Shown here in pieces: positions 34,517 through 44,497 of a stretch of DNA of 55,750 bases (within the stretch, counting starts at the first letter, position 1; every line of letters starts with the position of its first letter). The position numbers and the translations under genes were made by a program. The stretch is from Candidatus Jacksonbacteria bacterium RIFCSPLOWO2_02_FULL_44_20 (GTDB taxonomy: Bacteria; Patescibacteriota; Patescibacteriia; UBA9629). The notes under the pieces were generated by a model. That model ran no database searches. It was not told where the DNA came from and saw only the letters and a program-made list of their open reading frames with translations. The DNA is taken from contig MHJU01000009.1 in the NCBI GenBank assembly GCA_001818155.1, forward strand, positions 1 through 55,750. Reading direction: 5' to 3'.

Positions 34517-35359
34517 ATGTACGACACCCATTGCCATCTGAACTTCCGCGCGTTTGCAGACGATTATCATGATGTTATCAAACATTCATTGGAAAAAGAG
34601 ATGTTTTTGAATATCGTAGGCACGCAGTATGAAACGTCGCTCCGCGCAGTAGAAATTGCGGAAGAATTCGCCGACGCGCCGGTATACGCCTCCGTGGGTT
34701 TGCACCCGTCGCATCTTGAAAAATCTCATGATCCAGAAGAAGGGAACGAGGATATGCGCGCATGGGACTACGAGAAATATAAAAAACTCGGCCTTCATCC
34801 AAAAGTCGTCGCAATAGGGGAAACGGGCATTGACCGGTTCCGTTTGTCGGAGAATGGAAATGAAAAAGAACGCGTGCTTAAAAAACAGCGCGAGGTTTTT
34901 GAAGAGCATATACGCCTTGCGCTTGAACTGCAAAAACCGCTCATCATCCATTGCCGGCCGTCGCGCGGAACTTTTGACGCGTACGAAGATCTCATTTCTA
35001 TTATCACTCGTTACTCGTTACATGGCGTCGTCCATTGCTTTCTTGGCAACTGGCAAATCGCGGAGCAAATTTTGCGCCTCGGATTATACATTTCATTCAC
35101 CGGCATCATCACCTTCAAAAATGCCGACGCGCATCTTCTAGATGTTGTAAAAAAAATTCCGCTTGAGCGCATTTTGATAGAAACCGACGCTCCCTATTTA
35201 ACTCCGGAGCCGTATCGTGGCAAAAAACGTTGCGAACCTCTTGATGTGCGATATGTGGCTGAAAAAATCGCGGAAATAAAAAAATTGCCGGCAGAGAAAA
35301 TAATACAAAAAACCGCAGAAAACGCTAAAAAATTATTCTTATCAAGACGCGATGCTTAA
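34517..35359 (+). CDS. tatD: TatD-family metal-dependent hydrolase
   Basis: DTHCHLNF, VGLHPSHLE, AIGETGIDRFR, VVHCFLGNWQIAE, LIETDAPYLTPEPYRGKKRCEP. Confidence 0.93.
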   Translation: MYDTHCHLNFRAFADDYHDVIKHSLEKEMFLNIVGTQYETSLRAVEIAEEFADAPVYASVGLHPSHLEKSHDPEEGNEDMRAWDYEKYKKLGLHPKVVAIGETGIDRFRLSENGNEKERVLKKQREVFEEHIRLALELQKPLIIHCRPSRGTFDAYEDLISIITRYSLHGVVHCFLGNWQIAEQILRLGLYISFTGIITFKNADAHLLDVVKKIPLERILIETDAPYLTPEPYRGKKRCEPLDVRYVAEKIAEIKKLPAEKIIQKTAENAKKLFLSRRDA

Positions 35360-36354
35360 TGATAAAATAAAAACCTCTCAACAGCTCTTTGAATTTTCTC
35401 ATATTCACTAATCCACTGTATATCTTCACCCTTCCGAAACCACGTCAACTGCCGTCGCGCGTAGGCGTGGATATTCCACTTTAGCCGCTCTCTCATTTCT
35501 GGAAACGACGAAAATTTTCCGGAAAGATAATCGGCGATAACGCGGTACTCAAGACCGAACCTGTGCAACTGTTCAAAGCTCAAACCGCGCGCGCGATGGA
35601 GATTCTCAACCTCTTCTATCATCCCGAGTTTCAGACGTGCCTCTACCCGCGCGTCTATTTTTTTATAAAGTTCTTCACGCGGAAGTGAAATGCCAATCTT
35701 TAACACATTAAACTGCCGCTCTCCCTTGCCACGCTCTCCAGAAAATTTCTTTCCAGTTGACAGCACGTACTCAAGCGCCCTCGCCACGCGCCGAAAATTA
35801 TTTTTTTGAACAAACTCGGCACACGCGGAATCAAGCGATATAAGTTCATTCCATACGGATTCAACGCCTTCCGACGCGATACGCTGTTCAAGTTCAAATC
35901 GTAACGCATAATTTGGCTCTCCTTCCGGGAATTGCCAATTATCAACCACCGCGTCAATATACTGCCCTGTTCCGCCTACTAAAAAATGCGGCGCGGGCGA
36001 CTCGTTTTTAACGAACGCATAAACATCTTTTTGATATAAGGCAACGTTGTACTCTTCGTTTGGCAGAACAATATCAATCATATAATGCGGAACTCCTTCC
36101 AATTTAAGAACATAATCAGCCGGCAAATTAAGATTACGATCACAAAGCGCATTTCGCTGTCTTTTCAAATCCACAAGTTCTTCAAACGTATCAACTTTAC
36201 CGGTCCCGATATCCATATACCGATAAACTTGGCGCGAATCCGCGGAAATAATAAAACCGCCAAACTTTTGGGCAAGTTGCCGAGCAAGTGAGGTTTTCCC
36301 GGAAGCGGTGGCCCCAAGAACGACGATCAATTTTTGACGATTTTGAGTTTTCAT
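35356..36354 (-). CDS. miaA: tRNA dimethylallyltransferase
   Basis: VVLGATASGKTSLARQLA, SADSRQVYRYMDIGTGK, VGGTGQYIDAVV, YARRQLTWFRK. Confidence 0.94.
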   Translation of the reverse strand: MKTQNRQKLIVVLGATASGKTSLARQLAQKFGGFIISADSRQVYRYMDIGTGKVDTFEELVDLKRQRNALCDRNLNLPADYVLKLEGVPHYMIDIVLPNEEYNVALYQKDVYAFVKNESPAPHFLVGGTGQYIDAVVDNWQFPEGEPNYALRFELEQRIASEGVESVWNELISLDSACAEFVQKNNFRRVARALEYVLSTGKKFSGERGKGERQFNVLKIGISLPREELYKKIDARVEARLKLGMIEEVENLHRARGLSFEQLHRFGLEYRVIADYLSGKFSSFPEMRERLKWNIHAYARRQLTWFRKGEDIQWISEYEKIQRAVERFLFYH

Positions 36355-36376
36355 TGTATGGTATGGTACATATTTT

Positions 36377-37639
36377 ATGAACCTCTACTATCTAGGGCCA
36401 GCGGGATCATTCACAGAAGAGGCCGCGAAAAATTTCATAGAAGAGGCGATGTATATCCCATGTTCCAGCATAGAAGATACGCTTGCCGCTGTCAAAACAA
36501 ATCCAAACTCCTTGTGCGTTGTGCCGGTTGAAAATTCTCTTGAAGGAACAGTGCTCCGGACGCTTGATCTTATTTTAGAAAAGAACCTGCGCGTCATCGC
36601 AGAAATTGACTTGCTGATCTCCCAAAATCTACTTTCCAAAGAAAAAACTCTTTCTGCGATTCAAACCGTCTATTCGCACCAGCACGCAATCGCCCAATGC
36701 AGAGTCTGGTTAAAAAAACATCTGCCCAATGCAGAGTATAAAGAAACGTCATCTACGTCCTACGCCGCGGAATTGGTAAGTAAAATGCCAGGCGCCGCCG
36801 CAATCAGCTCGCTTCACGCGGCAGATCTCTACCACCTCAATGTTCTTGGCTCACATATCAACAACCATGCGCATAACCTAACGCGATTCTGGCTGGTGAC
36901 AAAAATGACGCACACCGCTCTACCAATATGGACAAACCGCACCCCGACCAAAACGTCTCTCTATATCGTCCTTAAAGATAAAGTTGGAGCGCTTCGCGAC
37001 CTTTTAGAAACATTTGCAAAAAATAACGTGAGTTTAACTTTTATTGAATCCAGACCGCTCGCCTCAAAACCATGGTGCTACGGATTTTTTATAGATATTC
37101 TAGTTGACGCCAGCGACCCATTTGCGCGAAAAATGTTTGCCGCGCTCAAAAAAGAACATTTGAAAGCGCATCTTATCGGCACTTATCCGCAAGACCGGGC
37201 ATATAATAAGAAATCAACAATCGCGCGCAACCTAAAACGCATTGAACATATCTTTGAAAAAAACCGCCGGAGTCCGTTAATAAGAACAATTTTGGACGAA
37301 GCGCGAAATGAGTGGCATAATTATCAACAAACGCCGAGGCGCGTTCAGAGACTGCTTGATACTCGTTTTCTCCTCATCCCATCAATCGCGCTTAATAAAT
37401 ACAAAAGCGGGGATGGGCTAACCGATCGCCTTCGCGAGCGCGCGCTCTTGCAAAAAACCCGTCATTCTGCTATTTTACATCTCCTTTACGGAGAGTTGTT
37501 CAAACGCTCAAAACAAACGCAAGAAAAAATTATCCGGCTAATAAAAACTAAAAGTATTTTGTCAGAGGATATTCTTAAACTCTCGCTCAATGATGTCCGA
37601 TACTATATTGATTATATTGATACATTGATTATACAATAA
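36377..37639 (+). CDS. pheA: Prephenate dehydratase with ACT domain and ~145-aa C-terminal extension of unknown function
   Basis: YLGPAGSFTEEAA, VVPVENSLEGTVLRTLDLIL, HNLTRFWLV (TRF), FIESRP in ACT region; extension after ~residue 275. Confidence 0.85.
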   Translation: MNLYYLGPAGSFTEEAAKNFIEEAMYIPCSSIEDTLAAVKTNPNSLCVVPVENSLEGTVLRTLDLILEKNLRVIAEIDLLISQNLLSKEKTLSAIQTVYSHQHAIAQCRVWLKKHLPNAEYKETSSTSYAAELVSKMPGAAAISSLHAADLYHLNVLGSHINNHAHNLTRFWLVTKMTHTALPIWTNRTPTKTSLYIVLKDKVGALRDLLETFAKNNVSLTFIESRPLASKPWCYGFFIDILVDASDPFARKMFAALKKEHLKAHLIGTYPQDRAYNKKSTIARNLKRIEHIFEKNRRSPLIRTILDEARNEWHNYQQTPRRVQRLLDTRFLLIPSIALNKYKSGDGLTDRLRERALLQKTRHSAILHLLYGELFKRSKQTQEKIIRLIKTKSILSEDILKLSLNDVRYYIDYIDTLIIQ

Positions 37640-37645
37640 AAAATT

Positions 37646-37954
37646 ATGAATCTCCCAAATAATCTCCTTCAACATCTTGCAACTGCAAACGAAACGATTA
37701 TTTTTACAAACGAAGGTGGTAAACCGGCTTTTGTCGTTTTACCGTATCAAAAATATCTGCAATTCTTAAACAGCGCGGATTCCAGTAATAAAGATGGGTT
37801 GACAAGCGACAAACTTTTAGATAAGATAAATTTGGAAATTGCGGAACGGAGAGAACAACTACCGCTTATAAATGAGGATGATTCTGTTATTAGAGATACA
37901 GACGAAGATGAAGAAGAGCAATTATATTTGGAAGATATAGAGGTAAAAAATTAA
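37646..37954 (+). CDS. Small Phd/YefM-like protein, possible antitoxin-type regulator
   Basis: ETIIFTNEGGKPAFVVLPYQKYLQFL core with acidic C-terminus; no toxin gene adjacent. Confidence 0.5.
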   Translation: MNLPNNLLQHLATANETIIFTNEGGKPAFVVLPYQKYLQFLNSADSSNKDGLTSDKLLDKINLEIAERREQLPLINEDDSVIRDTDEDEEEQLYLEDIEVKN

Positions 37955-38022
37955 TAAAATTAAGAGACAACTGGTAAAAACCTTCTGCTCTTTTATGAAC
38001 GGAGGGGTTGTTTCAAAAAAAT

Positions 38023-39216
38023 ATGGCGGAAAAATTTGAACGTACAAAACCCCATATCAACGTCGGAACAATCGGACACGTTGATCATGGGAAAACTACC
38101 CTTACCGCGGCAATCCTTAAAGTATTGCTTGCGCATGGGAAAAAAGCGCAGGATAAATCGGTTGATCAAATTGATAACGCGCCGGAGGAACGCGCGCGCG
38201 GCATCACGATTGCAACTGCGCATGTTGAATATGAGTCCGACAAACGACACTACGCTCACGTTGATTGCCCTGGGCACGCTGATTATGTCAAAAATATGAT
38301 TACCGGCGCGGCGCAGATGGACGGAGCGATTCTGGTAGTTTCTGCCGCAGACGGCCCAATGCCTCAAACGCGCGAACACATCCTTCTTGCCCGTCAGGTC
38401 GGAGTTCCTTACATTGTTGTATTCTTAAATAAAGTTGACCAAGTGGAAGACCCTGAACTTATTGATCTTGTTGAGGAAGAAATCAGGGATCTTTTGACAA
38501 AATACGAATTCCCAGGCGATAAAACTCCGATTATTCGTGGCTCTGCTTTGCAGGCGCTTGAAAATCCGTCTGACGAATCAAAAGCAAAGCCGGTCCTAGA
38601 CCTTATAAGTAAACTTGACGAATACATTCCAGAACCAGAACGCCAGATTGACAAACCATTCCTCATGCCTATTGAAGACATCTTCAGTATTGAAGGCCGT
38701 GGCACTGTGGTAACCGGAAGAATTGAGCGAGGTATTGTTAAAGTAAACGAGGAGATTGAGATTGTCGGAATGGCGGAAAAAAGTTCCAAAACTGTTGTCA
38801 CTGGAATTGAAATGTTTAATAAGCAACTTGACGAAGGGCGTGCGGGGGATAACGCAGGCGTGCTTCTTCGCGGCACTAAAAAAGATGAGGTGCAACGCGG
38901 GCAGGTGCTTGCAAAACCTGGAACAATCACACCGCACACGGAATATCAGGCAGAGATTTATATTCTTTCCAAAGAGGAAGGCGGACGCCATACACCATTT
39001 TTTAAGGGTTATAAACCGCAATTTTATATCCGCACAACTGACGTTACAGGTGAAGTTGAACTGCCGGAAGGAGCAGAAATGGTGATGCCCGGCGACACGG
39101 TAAACTTAAAAATCAAATTGATTGTTCCGGTTGCCTTGCAGGAACAGCAACGCTTCGCGATCAGAGAAGGCGGTAAAACCGTCGGAGCGGGCGTGGTAAT
39201 CAAAATCTTCAAATAA
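38023..39216 (+). CDS. tuf: Translation elongation factor Tu
   Basis: [69 protein letters not shown]. Confidence 0.98.
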   Translation: MAEKFERTKPHINVGTIGHVDHGKTTLTAAILKVLLAHGKKAQDKSVDQIDNAPEERARGITIATAHVEYESDKRHYAHVDCPGHADYVKNMITGAAQMDGAILVVSAADGPMPQTREHILLARQVGVPYIVVFLNKVDQVEDPELIDLVEEEIRDLLTKYEFPGDKTPIIRGSALQALENPSDESKAKPVLDLISKLDEYIPEPERQIDKPFLMPIEDIFSIEGRGTVVTGRIERGIVKVNEEIEIVGMAEKSSKTVVTGIEMFNKQLDEGRAGDNAGVLLRGTKKDEVQRGQVLAKPGTITPHTEYQAEIYILSKEEGGRHTPFFKGYKPQFYIRTTDVTGEVELPEGAEMVMPGDTVNLKIKLIVPVALQEQQRFAIREGGKTVGAGVVIKIFK

Positions 39217-39231
39217 AATACGCTCATCAAC

Positions 39232-39266
39232 AAGCCCCCGATCAAAACACCAATGGTCGGGGGCTT
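39232..39266 (+). terminator. Stem-loop after tuf, candidate (weak U-tract) terminator or attenuator
   Basis: aagcccccga ... tcgggggctt, 10-bp perfect stem with 15-nt loop, followed by cgtttgt. Confidence 0.65.
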
Positions 39267-39291
39267 CGTTTGTACAGTAACACAGTAACTT

Positions 39292-39810
39292 ATGACAGAA
39301 GAAACCACAATTCCATCAGTCAATGATCCGGAAAAACTCGAGACAAAGCCTATAAAACCGGCGCGAAAACGGGCTGTGAAAAAAGTGACTGTGGAAAAAG
39401 CTACGAAAAAAACGCCTGAAAAAGCTCATCTTGAGGAACCTGTCAAAAAAACAAATTCCCCGCGAACAGGCGCGCGAAAAAAAGCCGCTCAAAAAGAAGA
39501 AAAACCGAAAACTCGCATTCGCATCAGAATTTCCGCGTACGATCATAAAGTCATTGACAAGTCAGCAAAAACGATTATTGACACTGCGCGCAGAAGTGGC
39601 GCAGAGGTGATAGGCCCGATTCCGCTTCCGACCAATATCAAAAAATTTACCCTTCTCCGCTCAACATTTGTGCATAAAGATGCGCGTGATCAATATGAAA
39701 TCCGTACCCATAAACGCCTAATTGACATTTACGAGCCGACTGGAAAAACAATGGAAGATTTAACGAGCTTGGGTTTGCCGGCTGGAGTGGACATTGAGAT
39801 TAAAATGTAG
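39292..39810 (+). CDS. rpsJ: 30S ribosomal protein S10 with ~75-aa Lys-rich N-terminal extension
   Basis: [40 protein letters not shown]...[24 protein letters not shown]. Confidence 0.95.
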   Translation: MTEETTIPSVNDPEKLETKPIKPARKRAVKKVTVEKATKKTPEKAHLEEPVKKTNSPRTGARKKAAQKEEKPKTRIRIRISAYDHKVIDKSAKTIIDTARRSGAEVIGPIPLPTNIKKFTLLRSTFVHKDARDQYEIRTHKRLIDIYEPTGKTMEDLTSLGLPAGVDIEIKM

Positions 39811-39820
39811 AAATTGAGAC

Positions 39821-40444
39821 ATGAAATTTATCGTTGGCAAAAAACTTAACATGACACAGCTTTGGAGCGAAAACGGAAAACGCCTATCTGTTAGCGCAGT
39901 TCTAGCAGGCCCTTGTTTTATAACGCAGATAAAAACAAAAGATACAGACGGTTACGACGCGGTGCAGATCGGTTTTGAGGAAGTGAAAGAAACACGATTT
40001 ACAAAACCAGAAAAAGGACATCTGAAAAAAAGTGGAAAATACCTTAGAACAACAGTAGAATTTCGATTAAAAGGAAGATCAATAGAAGAAAAACTTAAAG
40101 TTGGAGAGCAGATATCTGCAACCATTTTTCAAGAAAATGATCGCGTAAGCGTACAAAGCATTTCAAAAGGAAAAGGGTTTCAGGGGGTTGTGCGACGGCA
40201 TGGATTTTCCGGAGCACCGGCAACCCACGGCCATAAAGATCAGCTACGTATGCCTGGATCTATTGGAGCCACAAATCCACAGCGCGTTACAAAGGGTCGC
40301 CGAATGGCCGGACGAATGGGGAACGACACTGTAACAGTGCAAAATTTAAAAATCATAAAAGTTGACGGAGAAAATAATGTTTTATACGTGAAAGGCGCGA
40401 TTCCTGGAGCGCGAGGAGCGATAGTGAAAATTAAATCCGTATGA
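39821..40444 (+). CDS. rplC: 50S ribosomal protein L3
   Basis: KLNMTQLWSENGKRLSVSAVLAGPCFITQIKT; KGKGFQGVVRRHGF; PGSIGATNPQRVTKGRRMAGRMG. Confidence 0.96.
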   Translation: MKFIVGKKLNMTQLWSENGKRLSVSAVLAGPCFITQIKTKDTDGYDAVQIGFEEVKETRFTKPEKGHLKKSGKYLRTTVEFRLKGRSIEEKLKVGEQISATIFQENDRVSVQSISKGKGFQGVVRRHGFSGAPATHGHKDQLRMPGSIGATNPQRVTKGRRMAGRMGNDTVTVQNLKIIKVDGENNVLYVKGAIPGARGAIVKIKSV

Positions 40445-41079
40445 CCATTTCGATCTACAACCAAAATGCCGAGAAAACAGGAGAATTAGAGGTTAATCCT
40501 GCGATTTTTGATGTTAAGATAAAGACGTATGTGATGAATGAAGCTGTGCTCTCGGGACGATCTCTGGCGCGGGAAAATATCGCTCACACAAAAGACCGCG
40601 GAGAAGTGCGAGGAGGAGGAAAAAAACCTTGGAAGCAAAAAGGGACTGGCAGAGCCAGGCACGGTTCAATCCGCTCACCGCTTTGGAAAGGCGGAGGCGT
40701 AACATTTGGCCCCCGCAACACGACAAATTTTGCAAAAAAAATTAACAAAAAAGTGAAACGACAGGCGCTTTGCATGGCGCTCACAGAACGCGCCAAAGAC
40801 AAAGCGATCAAGGTGCTTGAAAATCTATCTGCGCTCATAGATAAAGGGAAAACAAAGAATCTTGCAGAGCTTTTGAAACGTTTTGATATAAACAACAAAC
40901 ATGTGCTTATTTCGCTTGCAAAGGGGGATGAGAAAATAATACGAACAATACGAAATTTACAGTCTGTAAAATTAACCGCGCCAAACAGTTTGAATGTGCG
41001 CGATATTTTATGGGGGGATGCAATCCTCACAACTGTTGAAGGAATTCGCTCAATGGAAAAAACATATGGCACTGCTTAA
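40441..41079 (+). CDS. rplD: 50S ribosomal protein L4
   Basis: RAHTKDRGEVRGGGKKPWKQKGTGRARHGSIRSPLWKGGGVTFGP. Confidence 0.96.
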   Translation: MTISIYNQNAEKTGELEVNPAIFDVKIKTYVMNEAVLSGRSLARENIAHTKDRGEVRGGGKKPWKQKGTGRARHGSIRSPLWKGGGVTFGPRNTTNFAKKINKKVKRQALCMALTERAKDKAIKVLENLSALIDKGKTKNLAELLKRFDINNKHVLISLAKGDEKIIRTIRNLQSVKLTAPNSLNVRDILWGDAILTTVEGIRSMEKTYGTA

Positions 41080-41470
41080 AAAATTAACGGAAAAATTACA
41101 ATCAAAAAAAAAGGTCAGCGAGAAATTGACAGAGAAAAAAGCTGTGGTGGAAAAGCCTGACATTGCGATAAAATCAAGCACGACCGCTTTATATAGTTCA
41201 ATCCTGAAACAAGCTCATGTAACGGAAAAAAGCACTCACGGCGCGGCAAATTCTCATTATGTTTTTAATGTATCTACAAGCGCAAATAAAAATGAAATTA
41301 TTAAAGCGGTGTTTGCACTATACGGAATCAAGCCCGTGTCGGTGAATGTCATGCGCGTCAAAGGAAAAAAAATTAGGTTTGGAAAAATTAGCGGCACGCG
41401 CAAAAATACGAAAAAAGCAATTGTAACGCTTCCTAAAGGGAAAAAAATTTCTCTCTACGAAGGAGTATGA
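41066..41470 (+). CDS. rplW: 50S ribosomal protein L23
   Basis: VTEKSTHGAANSHYVFNVSTSANKNEIIKAVFALYGIKPVSVNVM; position between L4 and L2; start ATG at 41066. Confidence 0.92.
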   Translation: MALLKKLTEKLQSKKKVSEKLTEKKAVVEKPDIAIKSSTTALYSSILKQAHVTEKSTHGAANSHYVFNVSTSANKNEIIKAVFALYGIKPVSVNVMRVKGKKIRFGKISGTRKNTKKAIVTLPKGKKISLYEGV

Positions 41471-41471
41471 T

Positions 41472-42314
41472 ATGGCGATAAAACTTTACAAACCAACAAC
41501 TCCCGGAAGACGCGGCGCCAGCGTTGTAAACACTTCGCATCTTGACCAAAAGAGACCGGAGCGCTCCTTAAAAGTTATCATTAAAGAAAAGGGCGGACGA
41601 AACAATCAAGGTAAAATCAGCGTACGACATAAAGGTGGAGGCGCAAAACGATTTTATCGCATTATTGATTTTAAGCGCAACAGATATGACGATGCGGCAT
41701 TGGTAATCGCGCTTGAATACGATCCAAACCGAACCGCTCATATCGCGCTTATCCAATATCCGGACGGGGAAAAACGATATATCTTAGCTCCGGAAGGGTT
41801 GCAAAAAAATCAACAAGTTTTATCCACTCGCTCTCAAAAAATTCCGATTGAACCTGGAAACGCTATTCCTCTGAAAGATATTCCGCCTGGCATGTCAGTG
41901 CATAACATTGAGATTGAACCATGTAAAGGCGGTGTACTGGTGCGTTCCGCTGGACTTTCAGCAACACTGCAAGTAGTGGAAGGCGGTTATGCACAGCTTA
42001 AAATGCCATCAGGAGAAGTGCGAAAGGTAAAGGAACTCTGCTTGGCTACGATCGGAGTCGTATCAAATTCGGACTACAGAAATGTTCGACTCGGCAAAGC
42101 GGGACGGATGCGGCACTTTGGAATCCGTCCAACAGTTACTGGAAAATCAATGAATCCAGTAGACCATCCGCATGGGGGAGGAGAGGGGCATCAGCCGATT
42201 GGATTAAAAGGGCCAAAAACGAAATGGGGCAAACTCGCGCTCGGAGTAAAAACACGCAGAAAGAAGCCAACAGACAAATTTATTTTACAAAGACGTAAGA
42301 AGAAGAAAAAATAA
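41472..42314 (+). CDS. rplB: 50S ribosomal protein L2
   Basis: KPTTPGRRGASVVN, MNPVDHPHGGGEGHQPIG. Confidence 0.97.
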   Translation: MAIKLYKPTTPGRRGASVVNTSHLDQKRPERSLKVIIKEKGGRNNQGKISVRHKGGGAKRFYRIIDFKRNRYDDAALVIALEYDPNRTAHIALIQYPDGEKRYILAPEGLQKNQQVLSTRSQKIPIEPGNAIPLKDIPPGMSVHNIEIEPCKGGVLVRSAGLSATLQVVEGGYAQLKMPSGEVRKVKELCLATIGVVSNSDYRNVRLGKAGRMRHFGIRPTVTGKSMNPVDHPHGGGEGHQPIGLKGPKTKWGKLALGVKTRRKKPTDKFILQRRKKKKK

Positions 42315-42328
42315 TTTAAACTTTTTTC

Positions 42329-42664
42329 ATGTCACGCTCACTAAAAAAAGGGCCATACATCAACGAAAAATTAGTAAAAAAAATAACAGATTTACCGCGC
42401 AATTCAAAAACGGTTGTTAAAACATGGGACAGAGCTTGCACGATCACCCCGGAGATGGTAGGGTACACAGTCGGCGTGCACAATGGGAAAGTGCATGTTT
42501 CTGTTTTTATTACAGAGGAAACGGTCGGGCATCGCCTTGGCGAATTTTCTCCAACACGCAAATTCATACGACATGGAGGAAAAATGCAGAGAGAAATTGA
42601 ACAAAAAGCCGCAACAGCAACAGCGGAAAAATCAAAACTTGAAACAACGCCGCAGAAGAAGTAA
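42329..42664 (+). CDS. rpsS: 30S ribosomal protein S19
   Basis: [26 protein letters not shown]-region equivalent, [13 protein letters not shown]. Confidence 0.96.
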   Translation: MSRSLKKGPYINEKLVKKITDLPRNSKTVVKTWDRACTITPEMVGYTVGVHNGKVHVSVFITEETVGHRLGEFSPTRKFIRHGGKMQREIEQKAATATAEKSKLETTPQKK

Positions 42665-42690
42665 TACCTTTTCTCAAAACTAAATTCACT

Positions 42691-43209
42691 ATGGAAGTTA
42701 TTGCAAAACTTAATAAATACCGACAATCGCCGCGCAAGGTGCGCATAGTGGCCGACCTTATACGGGGCATTCATGCAAACGAAGCTATGAACCAACTTGA
42801 ATTTGTCAATAAACGAGCGGCTCTTCCAATTAAAAAACTCCTCTCTTCCGCAATTGCAAACGCTGTGAACAATTTTTCATTGAAAAGAGAAAATCTGTAT
42901 GTTAAACAAATTGCTGTTGACGGCGGGTCGGTTATCAAACGATGGATGCCGCGGGCATTCGGACGAGCGTCGGAAATCCGCAAACGCACGAGCCTGATTA
43001 CGATAGTGCTTGATGAAAAAATTGAAACAAGAGAGAAGGGCGATCAAAAAAAATCTAAAACCAAAGAAGCGGCAAAAATCAAAGAAAACGTAAAAGTCGC
43101 ACAATCAGCGTCGCGCAAGACAGTAGAAATTTTACCGCAAAAAACGCGTGGCGCAGTTAAAACCTTGCGCGGTTTTGCGCCAAAAATATTTCAGCGAAAA
43201 TCGGGATAA
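42691..43209 (+). CDS. rplV: 50S ribosomal protein L22 with extended C-terminus
   Basis: QSPRKVRIVADLIRG, KRWMPRAFGRASEIRKRTSLITIVL. Confidence 0.94.
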   Translation: MEVIAKLNKYRQSPRKVRIVADLIRGIHANEAMNQLEFVNKRAALPIKKLLSSAIANAVNNFSLKRENLYVKQIAVDGGSVIKRWMPRAFGRASEIRKRTSLITIVLDEKIETREKGDQKKSKTKEAAKIKENVKVAQSASRKTVEILPQKTRGAVKTLRGFAPKIFQRKSG

Positions 43210-43215
43210 TACTAT

Positions 43216-43890
43216 ATGGGTAAAAAAGTTAATCCACTCATCTTCCGTATATCAAACATTAAAAATCCGGCGATCGCCTGGCACGCTCAATGGATTGCCA
43301 AAAAAAACCAATTTGCAAAATATCTTCAAGAAGACGAGATGATCCGTAAAAGCATCAAAAGTCAGACACGCGATGTTGGCATTGATAAGGTAATAATACA
43401 GCGATCCGGAAAAGAGGAAATGGAAATTATTCTTTCTGTTGCAAAGCCGGGAGTAATTATTGGACGGGGTGGCGAAAAAAGCGAACGGTTAAAACGCAAT
43501 ATTGAATCTGTTATTGGTAAAAAACATAAAATTAAACTCACAATCAAAGAACTGCAGAAACCAAATACATCGGCAGAGGTTCTTCTTGAAGAAGCGCGCC
43601 GTTTTATAGAACGAAGGATGCCGTTTCGTAAAGTAATGAAAAAAATTATTGACCTTGCGAAAAAAGCTGGAGCGCAGGGAATTAAAATTTCCATGGCAGG
43701 ACGATTAAATGGAGTAGAAATAGCACGGTATGAAAAACTTGCAACAGGCAAAATGCCTCTTCAAAATCTTAGGGCAAACATTGACTACGCGCGAGGAGCC
43801 GCCTCCACGAAATGGGGGCAGATTGGAATTAAAGTTTGGGTATACAAGGGTGAGGTATTTGAAAATGAAGCTGACCGGGCGCTAACTTAA
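43216..43890 (+). CDS. rpsC: 30S ribosomal protein S3
   Basis: MGKKVNPLIFRI, PGVIIGRGGEKSERLK, GVEIARYEKLATGKMPL. Confidence 0.97.
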   Translation: MGKKVNPLIFRISNIKNPAIAWHAQWIAKKNQFAKYLQEDEMIRKSIKSQTRDVGIDKVIIQRSGKEEMEIILSVAKPGVIIGRGGEKSERLKRNIESVIGKKHKIKLTIKELQKPNTSAEVLLEEARRFIERRMPFRKVMKKIIDLAKKAGAQGIKISMAGRLNGVEIARYEKLATGKMPLQNLRANIDYARGAASTKWGQIGIKVWVYKGEVFENEADRALT

Positions 43891-43892
43891 AT

Positions 43893-44309
43893 ATGTTATT
43901 ACCAAAAAAATTAAAACACAGAAAATGGCACAAGGTAGCCGGCAATAGCGGCGCGGCAATCGCATCGCGCACGAATACTCTAAGTTTTGGCGGATTTGGT
44001 CTACAGGCTCAAACAGAAAGCTGGGTGAGCTCGCGACAGATTGAAGCCGCGCGCCGCGCAATGCGTCATGCTCTGCAAAAAGGAGGTAAAATCTGGATTC
44101 GCATTTTCCCTGATAAACCGGTTACCGCAAAAGGCAACGAAATACCAATGGGCGGAGGAAAAGGCGCTCTTGACCGGTTTGTTAGAAACGTCAAACCAGG
44201 CACTGTAATGTTTGAGATTGATGGAGTTTCAAGAAAAGAAGCTACAGAAGCGATTAGACTTGCGTCTCGCAAACTGCCGGTTAAAACAAAGTTACTGGTT
44301 AAAGAATAA
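43893..44309 (+). CDS. rplP: 50S ribosomal protein L16
   Basis: LSFGGFGLQAQTESWVSSRQIEAARRAM, IRIFPDKPVTAKGNEIPMGGGKGALDRFV. Confidence 0.97.
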   Translation: MLLPKKLKHRKWHKVAGNSGAAIASRTNTLSFGGFGLQAQTESWVSSRQIEAARRAMRHALQKGGKIWIRIFPDKPVTAKGNEIPMGGGKGALDRFVRNVKPGTVMFEIDGVSRKEATEAIRLASRKLPVKTKLLVKE

Positions 44310-44314
44310 CGACT

Positions 44315-44497
44315 ATGAAACCACAGGAACTGCGACAACTGGATACTGCGGCTTTGATTCGTCTTCTAAATGAAGAGCGTGAAAAACTTAGGGAATTGCG
44401 ATTTAAGACAGGGCAGGGACAACTTAAGAATGTGAAAGAGATTAAAGCGGTTAGAACGCTCATCGCTCAAATTAAAACCATAACTCATAAGATATGA
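44315..44497 (+). CDS. rpmC: 50S ribosomal protein L29
   Basis: LNEEREKLRELRFKTGQGQLKNVKEIKAVRTLIAQIKT. Confidence 0.93.
   Translation: MKPQELRQLDTAALIRLLNEEREKLRELRFKTGQGQLKNVKEIKAVRTLIAQIKTITHKI

Noticed and set aside
37646-37954. Complete Phd/YefM toxin-antitoxin system upstream of tuf
   Set aside because: Only a weak antitoxin-like core is present; no toxin gene is adjacent, so no TA system is called.
38409-38939. 176-aa and overlapping minus-strand ORFs in tuf
   Set aside because: Antisense to tuf, whose protein motifs are unmistakable.
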